The notes under the pieces are model-generated. The model was given only the letters and a program-made list of their open reading frames with translations. It was not told the DNA's origin and did no database searches. A stretch of 64,000 nucleotides of DNA from Cryobacterium sp. N22 (GTDB lineage: Bacteria > Actinomycetota > Actinomycetes > Actinomycetales > Microbacteriaceae), in NCBI RefSeq assembly GCF_002929555.1, contig NZ_PJJP01000024.1, positions 12,866-76,865 on the forward strand. The letters are read 5' to 3'. Made by a program: the position numbers and the translations under genes. Shown here in pieces: positions 62,816 to 64,000 of the stretch (positions within the stretch are counted from its first letter, which is position 1; every line of letters begins with the position of its first letter).

Positions 62816-62880
62816 GTCGACACGGCTCCGAGATATGGTGCAGGCCACACAGTGGAGTCCGGGTATGCCAGCATGGAGGC

Positions 62881-64000
62881 GTGACGGACCCAGACTGGCA
62901 TCCCCCGACCACCCCCTCAGACGTACCCCGCTACGGCGAATACGCCCAGGCTGGCGTGCCCGGTACCCCTCCGGCGGCCCCGCCCGGCTATGGGCCCAGC
63001 GCACCGCCGGCCTGGACACCCCCGCCCAAGCCCGGCCTGATTCCGCTGCGCCCGCTGGGCTTCGGCACCCTGTTGGGCGCTCCCTTCCAGGTTCTGCGGC
63101 GCAACCCCAAGGCCACCTTCGGCAGCGCGCTGATCGTGCAGGGCGTCACGCTCCTGGTCACCCTGGCCGTCGTCGGCCTGGTCAGCTTCTTCGCCCTCAG
63201 CCGGGTCGCGTCGGCGCCGGTCGACGAGCAGGATGCCGTCGAGGCCGGGGCGATGCTCACCATCGTGCTGTCCGCCCTGGTTCCTGTCGCCCTGGCCATC
63301 GTCGCGTCGGCGCTTCTGCAGGGCGTGATCGTGCTCGAGGTCTCCCGGGCGACGCTGGGCGAAAAGCTGCGCCTGGGCGCGCTGTGGCGCCAGGTGGGCC
63401 GGCGGGTGTGGCCCCTGGTCGGCTGGACCCTGCTGCTCAGCGCGGCGCTGTTGGTCGGTGTGCTGCTCATCGGCGGCCTGGTTTTCGTGTGCGTCCTCCT
63501 GGGCGGCGCGTGGATCGCGCTGGCCGTGATCGTCGGTGTCTTCGGCGGGCTGGGGCTCGTCGCGCTCGGAGCCTGGGTGACCACCAAGACCGCCGTCGTG
63601 CCGAGCCTGATCGTGCTGGAACGGTTGGGCATCCGGCAGGCGATCCGGCGTTCCTGGTCGTTGACGGGCGGCTTCTTCTGGCGCACCCTGGGCGTGCTGC
63701 TGCTGATCTCGGTGATCGTCAACGTCGTCGCCCAGATCGTGACCACCCCGCTGTCGCTGTTGTTCAGCGTGGTCCTCAGCCTCATCGACCCGAACGCCGC
63801 CTTCGACGCCTACATCCCCGCCATCGTGCTCTACGTCCTCACGCTCCTGATCGCCCTGGTTCTGGGCGCCGTGGCCGCCGTCGTGCAGTCGGCCGCCGTC
63901 GCCCTGATCTACATCGACCTGCGGATGCGCAAGGAGGGCCTCGACCTGGAGCTGCAGCGGTTCGTCGAATCGGCCCCCGGCACGAAGGCGATCGATCCTT
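62881..64000 (+). CDS. Glycerophosphoryl diester phosphodiesterase membrane-domain-like protein (3' part beyond the right edge)
   Basis: From GTG 62881 about 373 residues are visible with no stop. A Pro/Gly/Tyr-rich cytosolic segment (about 1-55) is followed by at least six long hydrophobic helices and repeated short polar turns such as ERLGIRQAIRRSWSLTGGFFWRTLG, the pattern of the GDPD membrane domain (no catalytic phosphodiesterase part is seen). A GGAGG motif abuts the start. It is divergent from mtrA. The function of such membrane domains without the enzyme part is unknown. Confidence 0.8.
   Translation, partial: MTDPDWHPPTTPSDVPRYGEYAQAGVPGTPPAAPPGYGPSAPPAWTPPPKPGLIPLRPLGFGTLLGAPFQVLRRNPKATFGSALIVQGVTLLVTLAVVGLVSFFALSRVASAPVDEQDAVEAGAMLTIVLSALVPVALAIVASALLQGVIVLEVSRATLGEKLRLGALWRQVGRRVWPLVGWTLLLSAALLVGVLLIGGLVFVCVLLGGAWIALAVIVGVFGGLGLVALGAWVTTKTAVVPSLIVLERLGIRQAIRRSWSLTGGFFWRTLGVLLLISVIVNVVAQIVTTPLSLLFSVVLSLIDPNAAFDAYIPAIVLYVLTLLIALVLGAVAAVVQSAAVALIYIDLRMRKEGLDLELQRFVESAPGTKAIDP

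Overview
This 64 kb window is high-GC DNA from an actinobacterium. Markers include a WhiB1-type Fe-S regulator, the MtrA-MtrB-LpqB system, a SigH/RsrA redox sigma pair, the fused 2-oxoglutarate enzyme Kgd, GuaB1, PdtaS and a SecA without a zinc tail. Gene content and the many TANNNT -10 boxes lying 6-8 nt before start codons suggest Microbacteriaceae (Cryobacterium or a relative). That family placement is an inference. The region reads as ordinary core chromosome: I saw no rRNA, tRNA, CRISPR array, insertion sequence, phage or conjugation gene. No stretch longer than about 210 bases lacks a gene.

Layout. 1-6.6 kb: the end of an amidase gene, a membrane protein, an SDR enzyme, a leftward run (phosphoribosyltransferase, S51 peptidase, uracil-DNA glycosylase, acetyltransferase), a MOSC protein and a nucleoside-diphosphate-sugar epimerase-like protein. 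6.6-13.1 kb: propionate catabolism, with a GntR/FCD regulator leading prpD-prpB-prpC leftward and a DUF485 protein plus acetate-type symporter rightward. Two identical TGTATACA palindromes lie in the shared control region. 13.2-18.0 kb: an SDR enzyme, a membrane acyltransferase and the methionine pair metY-metX. 18.0-23.4 kb: two membrane proteins followed by a histidine kinase, a kinase-like membrane protein lacking catalytic motifs, and a LuxR-type response regulator. 23.5-33.9 kb: an nnrD-led leftward operon (glycosyltransferase, thiamine-binding protein, MFS pump), an OYE flavoenzyme, a VOC protein, a HAD phosphatase, two CNNM/CorC proteins and guaB1.

34-45.5 kb: kgd, an MMPL exporter, a small envelope-stress group (GlsB-like, Asp23-like and a second small protein), sigH-rsrA, aroA, rsgA and bcp. 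45.5-54.1 kb: whiB1 and pdtaS, two envelope proteins, a CpaE-like ATPase with a CpaB/SAF partner but no Tad motor genes, a BldC-like DNA-binding protein and an Rv3235-family protein. 54.2-64 kb: secA, hpf, a ComF-family gene, lpqB, mtrB and mtrA, in the order known from mycobacteria, then a membrane protein running off the right edge.

The non-coding features that deserve most attention are: a pair of palindromic intergenic elements (16.7 and 37.9 kb) with a covarying base pair; a 66-bp palindrome at 13.15 kb; the twin regulator sites at 11.0 kb; and a divergent gene pair at 27.27 kb whose two -10 boxes overlap. I found no clearly new multi-gene system. The best candidates are the kinase/pseudokinase/regulator trio and the orphan CpaE-CpaB pair.
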